Below are positions 43,502 through 63,589 of a DNA stretch of 64,000 nucleotides, one piece after another. The stretch is from Escallonia rubra (lineage: Eukaryota > Streptophyta > Magnoliopsida > Escalloniales > Escalloniaceae). The stretch is taken from assembly GCA_033065855.1 (NCBI GenBank), contig JAVXUO010000563.1:1-64000 (forward strand), read 5' to 3'. The position numbers and the translations under genes were made by a program. Position 1 is the stretch's first letter. Every line of letters begins with the position of its first letter. Under the pieces are notes generated by a model. The model was not told where the DNA came from, searched no databases, and saw nothing but the letters and a program-made list of their open reading frames with translations.

Positions 43502-44403
43502 CAAAAAAGTATAACACTGCTTTTTAGAGAAAATCTTAACTATTCCAAAGCAGCGCTATGGCCGAAAATAGTTTCATAAAAGATAATCATGAAAACAACA
43601 GAAAAAAGGTTGCAACTCCAGGGAACAGTAGGTGATGTACGGCTTGGAGCCATTGCGATGGAAGATGTTGCGAGAAGTGAAAAAGGAGAAACTCCAGGGA
43701 ACAGTAGGAATAGGTGGCTTGGGAAAAAACTCATCAACATACAACTGGAAGTGAGATTACAACCAGTCGTATGAAGAGAGATTAATCCCAGCCAGCTATC
43801 CCTATGGCCCTCCTGGAGGCCCACCTCCCTTTTCAAATCTCCCAAACTAAGCATGCTAACCTCCTTAAGAGGTCTGGGAACGAGGTATACTGGTGCTCCT
43901 TATATAGAGACAAGTAGCCCAGCTTAAGGGCAGGAACCCATGGTTTTGAAAACCACTTGACAGTAAATGCGCAGGAGACTTGCAGAGCCAGCTGAAATTT
44001 TGCAGGTCTGGTGCTCTTTACTCTTTAGTGAAGTGTGGGCTGGTAAGCTATAAATATGTCAAAAGAGTGGTTGGGGTTCATAAAGGTTATATTTGGGACC
44101 CATCCTACCATAATCGTTCTTAAGGACATGAAGAGAGAGAGCCAGAGAGAGAAGTTTCTTGCTGTTGCTCTTGCATTCAGTTAGAAGGAATGACATGAAA
44201 TGATGTTGTTAAGGATGTTGCTCAAAAATGAATTGTCGACACTTTTACTTTTAGTCAAAATAAGAGTGTCAAATTATTTTCAGGATGCAACTATTTCCAG
44301 AGACTTTCTCGATACACATGCTTAAACTTTATTCAAAAAAAAAAAAAAAAACATGCTTAAATTCTCTAATTTGACTTGATTTGCTACAACACCCATATGG
44401 TGA
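43502..44403. other. Unassigned DNA, no gene seen
   Basis: Minus-strand frame 43540-43854 has no recognisable domain. CTCCAGGGAACAGTAGG occurs twice (43616 and 43691). An LTR remnant is possible but unsupported. Confidence 0.35.
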
Positions 44404-44602
44404 TAATTAACGATCACTAAGTATAGTTCAAAATCTTAGAACATTCACAAAAGATATTTGTAAAAATGTCACTGACCATATTCGGATGGCACTTGGTGAC
44501 AACTTCGTTGTAGTCAACATTCATTTAGCCTTTGTTCTTTCTCACCCTCCCACTTTTCCTCATCTTGGAACAATTTTAAATTTTGTGGTTTCATTTTAGC
44601 CA
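44404..44602. repeat. 199-bp direct repeat, left copy
   Basis: Identical by eye to 45121-45319 except one base four from its end (TTTTAGCCA versus TTTTGGCCA). Confidence 0.9.
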
Positions 44603-45026
44603 TATCCCACACCAAAGTTTAGCGGACCAAATCTACTCGCTAAATTTGGTATAATAAGACTATGAATAACAACTCTTCGACATTGGTTTACAAGAAAAGT
44701 ATATATTGGCAGCGCCGCGCGTAAATAGCTATCATGTCACGTTTCAAGTGTTAGCATGAAAGTGTGTTTGATAAGGGATCAGTAAATAATAATTATCTTG
44801 AGAAGCTCTCCAATTCTAGACATTCTCTTTTTCAAGAAAACAAAAAGCAATAAAAGAAGGATTTTCTATATAGAACAATGAGATAATTGAGATAAGAGTT
44901 ATATTCTTGCAAAACTCTCTATCAATCTCTCAAAAAAATCCGATGAACATTGGGGGAGTTTTGAAGGCTTCAACAGACTTTTGACATCAAGAGAGAGCTT
45001 TTGCACGACTCTTTTGCTCAAGCCTC
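44603..45026. other. Single-copy DNA between the 199-bp repeats
   Basis: No gene seen. It lacks a clear primer-binding site next to the left repeat, so a miniature LTR element is not supported. Confidence 0.45.
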
Positions 45027-45120
45027 TGACTACAAGAAAACAAGGTTTACTGCTAAAATATTCCATCGATAAAGGGGTCCAATCCAACGCTAAAGATCTT
45101 TAGCGACCAAAATTATGTGG
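45027..45120 (+). mobile_element. CACTA end fragment
   Basis: GACTACAAGAAAACAAGG is a decayed CACTA terminus and is followed by ATTCC...ATCG and CGCTAAAGATCTTTAGCGACC, which match CACTA subterminal motifs. The body is absent or scattered (see 46753-47035). Confidence 0.5.
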
Positions 45121-45319
45121 TAATTAACGATCACTAAGTATAGTTCAAAATCTTAGAACATTCACAAAAGATATTTGTAAAAATGTCACTGACCATATTC
45201 GGATGGCACTTGGTGACAACTTCGTTGTAGTCAACATTCATTTAGCCTTTGTTCTTTCTCACCCTCCCACTTTTCCTCATCTTGGAACAATTTTAAATTT
45301 TGTGGTTTCATTTTGGCCA
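45121..45319. repeat. 199-bp direct repeat, right copy
   Basis: Second copy of 44404-44602, 717 bp downstream. Confidence 0.9.
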
Positions 45320-45329
45320 AGATCTAAAA

Positions 45330-46074
45330 TCTGACATCATAATATGAACCTAATACTAATTGGTTTAACCTTGCTCACTTCGACATGCTCGACATAACCC
45401 AAATCAAAACGGGTCCCATGTACGGCCAACTTAATCGAAAATTTCGGACGCTACTTAAGGCATAATGATACTCCAATATTTATAATAAATTTTCATAAAC
45501 ACTTTTATAGCTTAAAACATCATAAAAAGTTAAAACATGATTTTTTTAAAATTTTGAATACTTTTGAATTAAAATAATTTCTTTAAATACAAGAAAAACC
45601 CAAAAATAGCCATTAATATTTCTAGCTCAGATCAAAGTCCTGCAATTTTTCATAATAGCTTTAGAAAATGTAAAAAAAAAAATATTCAAAATGAGAATTT
45701 AAAAAGCATTAAAACCAGTTTTAAATCATCTGTTTTGCTAAATCAAATACGATATGGATAATGGTACCAAATCAACTCTGGAATTCATAAAACTTAAACC
45801 GAGACTTGTTTGTACTATAAAAACATCACTATAATTTTTTCAGAATCTAATATGAATTTTAAAGCGTCAAAACGAATTTTAGAAAAACTAAAATTGCAAA
45901 AAATATTAAATATATTTAACAATTTCAGAAAAAAATATGAAATTCTACCAATAATCCTAATATATCCCTAAGAACTTTTCTATAAAGTTTCAGCAATTTA
46001 TGACCATTGCAAGCTATCCCACGAGTACATGATATCATTATGCAAGCATAGTGTACCATCCCACGAGTACATGA

Positions 46075-46119
<45 letters not shown>

Positions 46120-46365
46120 AGCCTTTCTCTTCTTCCTTTCTTTCTTTTATTTCCCCTTTCTTCTCTCTTTCTTTTCTGCCGAGACTCTGTGTGTGTGTGT
46201 GTGTGTGTGATTCTGTATAATTGTAACCCAAAATCTTAATAAAAATTCAAAGATCCCATTTTCTCCACTTTTCTCTCCCTTTTTCCCTCTTTAGCTGACT
46301 TTCCAAAATTAAAGAGTTGATAAAATTTTAGATTATTATCTCTTTAATTATTTAATAACCCCAAT
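45330..46365 (-). mobile_element. LTR fossil, same family as 1-2517
   Basis: Reverse complement similarity to the left half of the first LTR fossil, clearest at 45590-45640 (AAACCCAAAAATAGCCATTAA) against 1020-1070. It includes (CT)n at 46077-46118 and (GT)n at 46190-46209. It is partial and diverged, with no coding part. Confidence 0.5.
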
Positions 46366-46752
46366 AAGGCCGAAGCACTAGCAGGCCTTTGTGCGATAAA
46401 TCTGGCTTTGCAAAACAAGTGCACGCATGTTATCTTTGAAGGAGATGCGCAAGGAATTGTTGACTGGCTTAACCATCATGATCAGATGCCTCATTGGAGC
46501 TGCTACTCCATCATTGCTGAAGCCAGGGAAAATCTTAACTTGTTCATTTGCTGGTCTTTTGTGAAAGTTAGTAGAGCTGTAAATAGGTTAGCCCATAATC
46601 TAGCTAAATGAACGGATAACTCCAACTCATTCGGCTTGGTTCCATCCTCATCCCTTATTCCTCTTTTGTCTTTGGATGAATCTGTGAACCAAGCATCTGT
46701 TCTTGTAATTCCTTCCTTTTAATGCATTGACTTGATTAGAAGAAAAAAAAAA
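46366..46752 (+). mobile_element. LINE 3' fragment with RNase H domain
   Basis: The frame from about 46368 to 46611 reads AEALAGLCAINLAL, VIFEGDAQGIVDWLN, and VSRAVNRLAHNLAK then stop. This is the RNase H (RVT_3) end of plant L1 elements. A short 3' tail with oligo-A follows at 46741-46751. ATTTAATAACCCC before it and ATTTAACTAACCCC after it look like a target duplication, so it is a 5'-truncated insertion into the LTR fossil. Confidence 0.75.
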
Positions 46753-47035
46753 TTTAACTAACCCCCTTTTACTTCCATTAGTTGCCTATTGTACCCAACT
46801 TCACTAATCTACAACTTTCGGTTGAAGAAATGTCGCTAAAGTTACCAAAAAAATATCGCTCACACCAATCGTCACTAAAGACCCCAATTAATATCACTTA
46901 TAACTGCTATCGTGAAATTACGAACTATGCTTCCTAAAAATTATCGCTAAAGATCATAAATTATAATGCTCACCAATTCATCGCTAAAGGTCCATTGAAT
47001 AATCACTTGGGATTTTTACTATAAAACCAGCCTCA
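46753..47035. mobile_element. Decayed CACTA subterminal fragment
   Basis: Five to six blocks of (G)TCGCTAAAG in about 200 bp. No terminus is found. Confidence 0.45.
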
Positions 47036-47039
47036 GGTT

Positions 47040-47177
47040 TTGGGGTATTAATTACTTGATAGTTTAGTTGCTCTAACAGGTTGGTGGCATTATATTTGGT
47101 AGAGTTTGAGGGTATATTACAATCTTAGCGTAAATGATCGATTGAGTGTCTACGTTCCTGATTTTTGGGACATTATA
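47040..47177 (+). mobile_element. LTR 3' end fossil, same family as 1-2517
   Basis: Matches about 2395-2517 in order: TTGGTTGCTCT-like, TATATTACAATCTTAGCGTA, GATCGATTGAGTG and TTTTTGGGACATTATA. Fragment only. Confidence 0.5.
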
Positions 47178-47189
47178 CAATCTTTTTCA

Positions 47190-48197
47190 GTTTCTCCATT
47201 GCTGCCTTATTTTCTAACACTAACTAGTGTTTTCCTTGTCCTTTCCTAGTCTTTTCGGGATGTGATAATCTAGTATCTATCTTGTATACACCTTGTGGGC
47301 AAGAAGGGGAATTATTTATTTGTGTTGTCATTCTCTTAGCTAGAATGGCGAGAATGGCATTGGTCGGTTGTCGGCCCATGAATTCACCATTAATTGCAAC
47401 CTTACCGCACTACGTAAAGACGAAGTAGTATATATAGGATTAGTTATGTGCTTTGATTAAAACACGCAATTTTCTCTTTCTTCAAATCTTGTAGAATCCG
47501 TTTTTAAGTATATATAGGAATCCTTCGTTGAACATAGCATGCCAAAATATGTAATAACAATACAATGTTTAAGTTCATTCTTTTTTCATTTGCCGATCAA
47601 ACTCTGACGAAAAATGAAAAACAATTCAATGTAAAAGAGCGCCACTGGGGGAAACTGAGCTAAATCACTCTGAACTGACACTGCTAATACGAAATAGGAT
47701 GGAGTGAGTTTCAGTTGTGCAGTTCACAATTGACACCCTTTATTCTATTTGTAGAAAATTTTACTGATCATGTGCGAAAGGCGTAGCGCCGGTTATATCC
47801 AACACACATAATTATGTGAAACTGGGATTTACTTAACTCGTATAAGAGCCTCTGTAATAGCCACTGCTTCTATCATTGATGCCAGTCATAGAGTTTCCAA
47901 TGAAGATGAACATGCCTTCAAAGCGTTATACGAATTGGCATGCTATATTCAACAAAGGCGACACTTATTGTTCATACATTTCTCCTAACTATACAACAGA
48001 GAACTTCCATCTTACAACTGCTGAAATCGAAGTTCAGAAACATGCAAATAGTGGCTGGTTATACAAAAGGGCTTGCTGCTCAAACTTGCCTCAATCTTAT
48101 TGTCTTAAAGCCAAATGCTCTCGCCATCTTTTATTTAGAGAAGTTCTGAACCACATACTTAGGCGGCAAACAAGCCACGAAGTTTCGGCATCAGTAC
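47190..48197. other. 3' flank of GH1 copy 2, shared with copy 1
   Basis: Inverted match to 24018-24678 joined to 34049-34480. Around 47610-47650 it preserves the site where copy 1 has the CACTA insertion: on the minus strand CTCTTTTACATTGAATTG is continuous, with one TTT. Confidence 0.7.
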
Positions 48198-55220
<7,023 letters not shown>

Positions 55221-55339
55221 CAGAGGTTTTGGCTGCAAATGGCGGTGTTTGTGGTAACACTTGGCTGGTTGTGAAGTAGAAAAATAGCAGAAATGGCTTT
55301 GCTGCTTTCTTGTGGAGGAGAAGAGGCCTTGGAACCCTG

Positions 55340-55347
55340 TATTTATA
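55340..55347 (-). promoter_or_regulatory. TATA box of GH1 copy 2
   Basis: TATAAATA on the minus strand, 127 bp before the ATG, in the same CCTATAAATACAGGGTTC context as copy 1. Confidence 0.75.
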
Positions 55348-55460
55348 GGCAAAAACATTGAAGTAGAACAGCAGCCTTTAGTAGTCCTTTTGCAGTGGTC
55401 CCGATAAAAACGTGCCCATCATTATGACACGTTGGGAACTGTCAAATATTGTTCACTACT
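55348..55460 (-). promoter_or_regulatory. Upstream region of GH1 copy 2, related to P1-P3
   Basis: On the minus strand it contains GATAGTAGTGAACAAT and TATCGGGACCACTGC, matching P3 before copy 1. CCAACGTGTCAT(G/A)ATGATG occurs twice. Only one copy of the promoter segment is seen here, against three before copy 1. Confidence 0.5.
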
Positions 55461-58400
55461 ATCATCATGACACGTTGGGTCTATCACCTAATCTCTGTAA
55501 AAGCTTTCTTCTCTTATCGGGACTTGACGAGGCGATGAATGCAATAACGACAAATATTATTGTAACTCGCCCAATATCTCATGTCAGAGAGACGATTTTA
55601 TTAAACAGTAATTTATTTTAATAATTTTAAATTGTATAAAAAAAATTATTGCATAATTTTATAATTTTGTAATTATTTTATCAAAGATGGTCACTTCTTT
55701 TTTTTGGTGAACTTTTTTTTTAATAAAATAAAATAGCACTCGTGATAAATTATCAATAAGTAATGTCCTTGTGCATATTTGTTAATTCTGATTTGATAAC
55801 TATATAGATGAACAAAAATTAGAAACTATCTAGTACACAAAAAAGAAAAATATTAGTTCCATTGATAAAAATATGCGGAGAACGTGTTGACATCAAATTG
55901 CTATTGTATAAGACGTTTTTATTATTGTGTAATTATCTTTTAAGATAATTTGTACATTTCAATGGTTTGTCATAACGTTAACTACTTATTAGTTTAAATT
56001 TCATAAGCAAAATTTTGATCCATATATATTCTTATAGCATATGATTTATAAATTTAATTTAAAAAAGGATGATGTGGCATTTTTAGAAGCAAATGAAGTT
56101 TACCAATAAAGTATATAGAGAAAATAATATCTACCGTATGAGATAATAATATAAAGTTTATAAAAGTTAACTAGCATGACTAAATAGGATAGTTCAAAAC
56201 CTCGTAATAAGCAAATTGTTGAACAAAAAATATCACTAACATTTAACAAAGTATTACGTATATAATAAGCATTCTTACTAAGTCAGAGTTGTCTTCAAAT
56301 ATAATAAAGTTTTCAATCTATCACAACACAACTGATATCATTTTATATTTTATATGCAGTTCTATTTTTTTAGATATCTAGTTTTCTTTTTTATATATAT
56401 GAAAGAGTCTTTAAGAGTATAAAAGCTAACACAAAATTATAATTTATTGATATATTGCTATGCAGAATTTAGAATACTTAAGAGTTTAATTACTCACAAT
56501 AAAAACACTATAGAAAAACATGTGTTCAAAACTTTTCCAGCATAAAATTAGTTCAATTCAACTCATGCTCACATGCTTAAGGTTTTAGATTTATACTATT
56601 TTTTTTAACATATCTCATGTGGAATTTGCATAGCATGATATTTCTACATTTAACAAATGCGACTGAATAGGTAAGCGCAAAATCTTAGAATAAAGAAATC
56701 ATATACCAAAATTTTTAACCAACAAATTTATCAAGTTAGATTCATTTTTGAATTTACGAAGGTTGATAATTTAGTTGAAACCTGACTTAATCATATTAAT
56801 ATTTTTTTTGTTTGTACATATCTTTACAATGATATTCTACAATATCTCCTTTGTGCGATACATCATTACTTATCATCACATTATGAATTAGTTTTTCTAT
56901 TAGTAAGCCTTATATAATTTTTTTTTCAAAATTAAGACAATCTAAAACACTTCCTAATCAATTTATTAATCTATCAACACTTAATTATGGCAATCATATA
57001 TTTAAAAAACTTATTCTTATAATGATAATAAATATCTATATATCTAAAATATATATATATAATATCTAATTAAAGTCATAATAGCTTATTATATTGGTTA
57101 TTAAATTTTAAACGTTTCAAATTGATTTTTGAATTGCATAAGGCTTACGACCTAAAAGTTTACTATATTTGCAGATTTAATTAATTATAAAATTGAAGAC
57201 CTCGGTCAAATAATGTTTGAAAATTTTCAGCAACATCAATATGTTTAGCTTTAATTTTTGTAACTCCTGTTACATTAGAAGCAAAATACAATGATGTGTC
57301 ATGAAAAGAAGCTATCATGGCATTTTTTGCCTCAATTATTAGATATTATAGCTCAAGATCCCAAGCCTAGCTCAAATCAGTTAATAAATTATTTTAAAAG
57401 GCTATAAAAAGTGTATTATTCTATACCACATTTCATGAAGCAAAAAGAGATTAACATCTTATTGGAAAAAAAAACTATCTACTTTTGCTAAAACTATTGT
57501 TGTTGGTAAGAAAAATTGTAATACTTTCTTTGTACCAGCTTCAAGTAAATTGTCAAGGTAATATAGTACTATTAAATTCTTTTAGTAATCCAACATGTAG
57601 CTTTTCAAAACTAAGTCTCTCATCTTAAAAAGTTTGGTTAAGAATTTTTTATCTTTGGAATCGTAAATGTCATAGTCATTTCTTATCTTCTTCATGAATC
57701 ATTGTTTTAAGAAATCAATCACCAACTTATAAAAATACGAACATGATATCCAGTAAAATTTTATTCATCTCATACACATTTAAAATTGAAGTCTTAATTA
57801 GATGGTCATGCAATTCTTGCGTAATATTTTCATACGACTATATGTTTGCTTTAGTTCCTTTGAACTGTAAGTTTAAAGAACAATAAATAGATTGTGTTAC
57901 AGTGCCGTCGCTAGCTATCTACGTTATTTAAACTTTTATTTTACATCGTCAAAACATCATTTCAAATGAATATATATGCTTAGCATTTAGAATAGTTGAA
58001 TAGTTATGATTGTAACGTGAACCCAAATTAGCAAAAAAGGGTGGCACTTTTTACATATTCATTTTGATTTTAAATGCCTATGTACAAATCCTATCCTTCA
58101 GGTTTAAAAAGAGTTTTTAAGGTGGTAATGCCCGGAAACATACTCATAGGTATTAATAATGATTAAGTAAAAATTCGAAGGACTTACAGACATCTCATTA
58201 ATTTCAAGTACGTTATTCACTTTTACCTAAATAATTTTAATAAATGATAAAATCATATCGAATAATTGTTTATATACATCTTTTGCTAATTTTTGCGAAA
58301 TGCACGTGTGAGGAAGTTCAATAAGCAAAAATGTGTCCTTTTTTTGGAGTGCTTTTGAGGCGTTAATAGTCAAAAATACTACCTGGTATGTATGTAAGTA

Positions 58401-58661
58401 CATTGACAAAGTATAAGTTTAAAAAGGCTTAAAAGGTTGACTTTGCTTTCCACTTCTTATAGATCTGCTATTTTTCACAAAACTATAGTTCTTACATCTA
58501 ATAAATGCCTTTAGTAGTACTTTTCCATGAATACTTATTTTATCATAATATAATATAACTTTTGCATACCATTGCATACCAACTTTTGTCGAGTTATTGC
58601 TGTTGACTACATTGAGCTTGTAAATTTAGCAAATATCCTTATATTAAGCTAATGATTCCAG
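55461..58661. other. AT-rich intergenic DNA, no gene seen
   Basis: Very AT-rich, with no frame that carries a known domain. The part around 57130-57780 has a composition like decayed transposon coding sequence on the minus strand, but I could not identify a family. Confidence 0.4.
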
Positions 58662-58740
58662 TGTAACATCTCGGAATTTTCGAAACGTTAACACTCACTC
58701 GAATCATTCACATATAGACGAAATTGTCCTCATAACCCAA
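58662..58740 (+). mobile_element. LTR terminal fossil, interrupted by a CACTA element
   Basis: Begins TGTAACATCTCGGAATTTTC and is the reverse complement of the end of the 1-2517 fossil (about 2438-2517). It stops exactly where CACTACAAAAAG begins at 58741, so the rest of this LTR should lie beyond the CACTA element, outside the window. Confidence 0.55.
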
Positions 58741-59019
58741 CACTACAAAAAGTGATCTGTCGCGGCGCTCTATGTCGGCGGCCACGCGAAGGCGTTGCGG
58801 TATATGGACTACGACGGCGCCTTCATGATAGCCATTGTTTTAGGTTCTATATTGACGCTTTAAGCCGACGACCGCATGTTCGGCGCTGCCGTAGGTCAAA
58901 TTTACACCCCAAAATATGAGCACCAAATTGAGCGCCAAAACATGTTCTATGCCGGCGATCTAATTATTTTAGCCGACTCGCTGACCGTTGACATAGAAAA
59001 ATGCTGGTTTACATTCAAT

Positions 59020-59149
59020 TTTTCTTTTTTTCTTTTTTTAATGTTTTCCTCCACTAAACGCACGACTCTCTGGTTCGTCTCTCACACGACTGTGACGACA
59101 CATCTTCAGGTTCGACTCTCACACGACTGTGACAACACATCTTCAGGTT

Positions 59150-59199
<50 letters not shown>

Positions 59200-60890
59200 T
59201 TCCTCTCCATTCTCCATTAATCCCTCCCCTTTGCTGAATTTCTCTTCTTGTTTCCAGCTCCTCACTCTCCATTGTAGCCAATGCTTAATTAATTGCATGA
59301 CTTCCTCTACTGACTGGGCCTGCTGTGTGAATATTCGATTGTTTCTCTCTCTCCAAATCATATACACAGCAACTGAAATTCCTAATTTTCTCAACTTGGA
59401 TTTGAACATTCTGCCTTTGAACTTTGAAACTGCATAATCCAAAAACTGCTTCCATGAGTTCCCTTGAGGTGTTATCAGCATTTTTTTCCCCGTCTCCTTC
59501 CATATCTTCTTTGTAAACTCACACTTCCAAAACAAGTGATTAATGTCTTCTACTTGTTGGCTGCATAGAACACACATTTCATCTGTTATGAAATTACATT
59601 GCTTCAGTTTGCTCTTTATTCTAATCCCATTATTGCAAAGCATCCATAGAATACATGCACATTTAGGGATATTGCCTGTGAACCACACCAATTTCCACCA
59701 CGTCACATTTGCTTTCTTAGTTCTCATTGCATCCCAAGCTGAGTTTACTGTAAATTGACCATTGTTGTTCAGTTTCCACAAGAGTTTGTCCTCCCTATCT
59801 CCCTAAGGCAATGGTATGATGGTCATATTTTCCTTTCGTAGCCTGAGAGCTAAGACCCAGTGATCATTTTCAATAATGGTAGCCACCTTACATTCCTCCC
59901 CTAAACCAGAATCATATATGATTCTTCTTCCAAATTGGTTGACTAGGCTTCCCATAGGCATCCAGCTGTCAAACCATAACCAGGTCAGTTGTCCATTACC
60001 AATGTCATACTTGATATGCTGATGAACTTTGCCCCTGAGTTTGATGATCTTGATCTAGGTCCATGATAGATTTACTGGTGGCTTGAAAGACCATAGATTT
60101 TTCCCCTTGAGTATATATGAGTGGCACCATTTGACCCATAAAGAATCTTTCTTCCTAGCCAAATCCCATATATGTTTTGCCAAGAGAGCTTTATTCCACT
60201 CACCAAGCCTTTTTATTCCCAGCCCTCCTTCCTGTTTTGGTACACAAAGGTCCTTCCAAACCACTTTAGCTCCTCTGCATTTAGTGTCCTTACCATGCCA
60301 GATAAAGGCCCTTATCTTTTCTTCAAGCTGTTTGATGATGCTCTGTGGGAGAACAAAGATTGAACACCAATAGACCAGCATACTTAATAGGACTGAACAA
60401 GCCAACTGAATCCTTCCAGCATAAGAAAGATGTTTTGTGGACCAGCTTGATATCTTCTTTATAATTTTCTCTATCAAAATGTGACAGTCCTTCTTAGTTA
60501 GTTTGGTTGTAATGAGTGGAACCCCCAGATATGTCACAGGCAACTCAGCAAGGGGAACATTAATGACTTGTTGGAGTTGATTATTTTCTTCTTCTTTGAC
60601 CCCAGCTATAAACAATGAACTTTTGTTTAAATTTGGGTGTAGCCCTAATAGCATACCAAACTCATCCAGAGCCTTTTTAATGATGGCCAAAGAGTTTCCT
60701 TCTGCTGCAGCCATGATGAATAGGTCATCTGCAAAGCATATGTGATGGATTTGGTGCTCCTTGTACTTTGGGTGAAATTTAAACCCTGAGTGACTAGTGT
60801 ACTCCCTCAGCATACCAGAAAAGGCTTCCATTACCAACAAAAAGAGATATGGTGACATGGGGTCACCTTGTTTTTGGATTCTTCAATTTG
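59020..60890 (-). mobile_element. LINE (L1-type) 3' part, 5'-truncated, inside CACTA
   Basis: The minus-strand frame 60858-60055 starts at the QGDPMSPYLF motif of reverse transcriptase and has the catalytic FADD (about 60724-60735), NKSS and YLGVPL motifs. It continues to GGLGIKRLGEWNKALLAKH. The next frame 59781-59143 is the zinc-binding zf-RVT region (GIRIKSK, CVLCSQQVEDINHLFWKC) followed by WRERNNR. A stop near 60055 and a break before 59781 interrupt it. The 5' border at about 60888 lies mid-RT. A T-rich run at 59020-59041 may be the reversed poly-A. TTCAATTT near both borders is a possible target duplication. Confidence 0.78.
59083..59156. repeat. 37-bp tandem duplication next to (CT)n
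   Basis: CACACGACTGTGACGACACATCTTCAGGTTCGACTCT-like unit present twice with one difference. It is followed by (CT)n at 59155-59192. It lies in the 3' region of the LINE. Confidence 0.8.
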
Positions 60891-63589
60891 CTTTCGGATT
60901 GAACTCACTTTTGGGTTACATCTAATCAAGTATCTATTTCTTTCACCCAAGCAACGATTGATGTACAATTGATTGTTTCTATGATGTTTAGAATATTTTG
61001 CAATTGCTGATTCCAAATTTCAGACATCTGGGTCTTTTGGAGTCATCACCGGCGGCACCATTCTCTTTTGGAGCGTCATAATACTTTTGCTGAAAGTTCT
61101 TCTAACTCAGAAGAGGTAAGACTTTGGCATTTTGTTTATAATATCCATGCTAAGCTTTTTGTTTTTTACTGTTACACATGCAAATTTGTAGTTTGTGGAT
61201 GCTAAATTCAGCATCTATAATATGAATCTCCAGGTAGTTAAAATTAAGGTATTACTCCAGGTAGTTGGATCCCGACTATTGTCGTGGATTCAGTAGTTGG
61301 CAATGGTTTGGACAGTTATGTGTAAAGTTATGATAGTCCCCTTGTGAAACTTTGAGATATTTTTTTAAGAAATCAGACTTAATTAATAGGAACCAGCATC
61401 AAAATATATCATATCTCATTGTTTCACCCAAGTAGCCCTAACTTTTCATTGCAATCTTTCTTGCCAATGAATTTGCCGTTAAAGCTTCATTTTTATCATT
61501 CCACTGTTCTCATTTTTGTTTATTTGATAGTTAAGTTGATAAATACTAGCACCATTGTGATCTATCATACTAGTGTTCTTGCTTTCCTTGTGTGCATTCC
61601 ATATATAGTCACCATATGATTTTGCTAAGAGGGGCTTTGTTGTCCTAGAGAAACCAACAAAACAGCATACGTGCGAAGCCTAAGCTGTCATCTGCCAAAA
61701 TAAGAACATGCCACTTCAGGAAGGACTTACACCCTTGCTGCTATATTAATGAGTAAACTTCTCTAAACTTCTATGTTACTTTGCAGTTCTTTTCTTGCTA
61801 AGAAGATAACTTTAATGTGTAACTATTAAGGGATTACAGCTACTGAAATTGTTGGGTTCTCATAACATACGTGCATGTTAAAGTTTTGATCTCTATATTA
61901 GGTTGGGTCTAACTTCTAAGACATGTTTATTGTATTTTTCTTTTGGAGATGCCTTCTTTAATGAATCAGTGTAGTCAATCCTAGAGCTTGGGTGCAAATT
62001 CCTTGTGGACTAATGGTGAACGGCCAGCTGAGTTGTTAAAAGTGGTTACTATTTTTGCCATTGAGAAATTTGAAGGCATAAGCTTTAGATTTAAAACCTG
62101 TAGCTACTGTTAATGTATTTGGCTTGAATGCAGCTATTGTTTAGTTAATTGGCTTTAGCATGACAACAAAACATTCATGCATAATCAATATTAACACCAA
62201 GGTTAAGTAGATATAGTCTCGAGTTTTGATAATAAGACATTGTGTTAAACATTCTTGAGTCTCTTATATAGTAGTTTTTGTCTTCTTGATTCTGCAATTT
62301 GTTGATTGAGTATACCTTAAAGCTTGGGATATGCTCTTTCAAACTTTACTAGATGTTTGTGGTGGCATGGGTATTATGCAATGTGTGAGTTGGCTGTGTA
62401 GCTAGTAGGGGTTGTGCCGTGGTGGCGGTGCACCGCCATTTTTCCAAAAATATTGAGAGTTGGAAGATGTGCGCATCTCTTCTTCTCAGATTTAGTTTTA
62501 GTAAGAAACAAATGAAGGACTTAGCATGAGTTGTGTTATGCTTAACCTTTTGCCACAGTGTTATCCTCTCCCAATTGCATTTAAATAAATACATGAATGG
62601 CCTATTAACCTTTCGAGGCTTCAAAGTTCCACAGCCTTACATGCTTGTGTTCAGTGTTCTGGACTCTGTATTTTGCCTTAGAAAGGGCATATTGAATTGG
62701 AATGAAGGGTGGTGGCCACATTCCTTGTTTTGTTTGGACTTTGGAGAAGAATATATAAAGGGGGAAAGGTAGAAGGGTTTGGAGGGACAAAAGGGAGAGA
62801 AGCTGGAAAAAAAATCTGGATTGAAACGCATACAATAATTAAGCTCAAAACTTACCGATGTTTTTGCTATTTCACTTCTTTACGTTGCTATTTCACTTCG
62901 TTTCTGTGAATCACTTTCTTGTGCATTTGTTGAATTTATTTGGAAAGTTAAGAATAGTCTTGAAAGACTTCTCTAGACAATGATATTCACAACTTGAAAA
63001 ATGTAAAACATACAATAACCAACTAAGTAAAGATGTGTATAACAAGAAAGTTGGGTTAGTGCGTATTCAAGCTTATGACTTGGGATAAAGAGGTATCCAA
63101 ATTGATTATTGGTTGGGTTCTATTTGTTGCCTGTTTAATATGTGAACATATTCTTTGTTGAACATATTTGAAGTGCAAAGAGACTAGTAGATGTAGTATT
63201 TCTTTCTTATTCTATGTTTAACATGTGTTACCTATGTATCAGGTTGTTGCCAAGGTGAATGGAAATGGATTAATCTCAATCTTGGTGGTTAATGTTGATC
63301 ATGTGCATGGGCGGTTGCCGGGTTGATTTGGAAATGTGCATGAGGATTTACTAGGTTTTGTACAAACTTGTAAAAAGTCATGTGATTTCGCTTCTATATT
63401 CTTTCTAGACAAACATGTGTTATTGTTCTGAATTTGAATAGATTGCGGTTGTTTTGTGACCAATCAAGTCCTAATTTAGATTTAATTTGCATTTGATTTT
63501 TACTAGCTATAGGGTATGAGAAAAGCAATGTAAGAAACAAAACAGATCTATATACAAGCTGTTGGCAAAGTCGGCAATGTCTAGCAAAG
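60891..63589. other. CACTA interior, no gene recognised
   Basis: A short frame at about 61010-61100 could encode a hydrophobic segment (GGTILFWSVIILLLKVLL). It is too short and isolated to call a gene; a captured exon is possible. The rest has no domain I recognise. Confidence 0.35.

Noticed and set aside
44404-45319. Miniature LTR retrotransposon (TRIM)
   Set aside because: The repeats do not have clean TG...CA ends with flanking duplication, and no primer-binding site or polypurine tract adjoins them.
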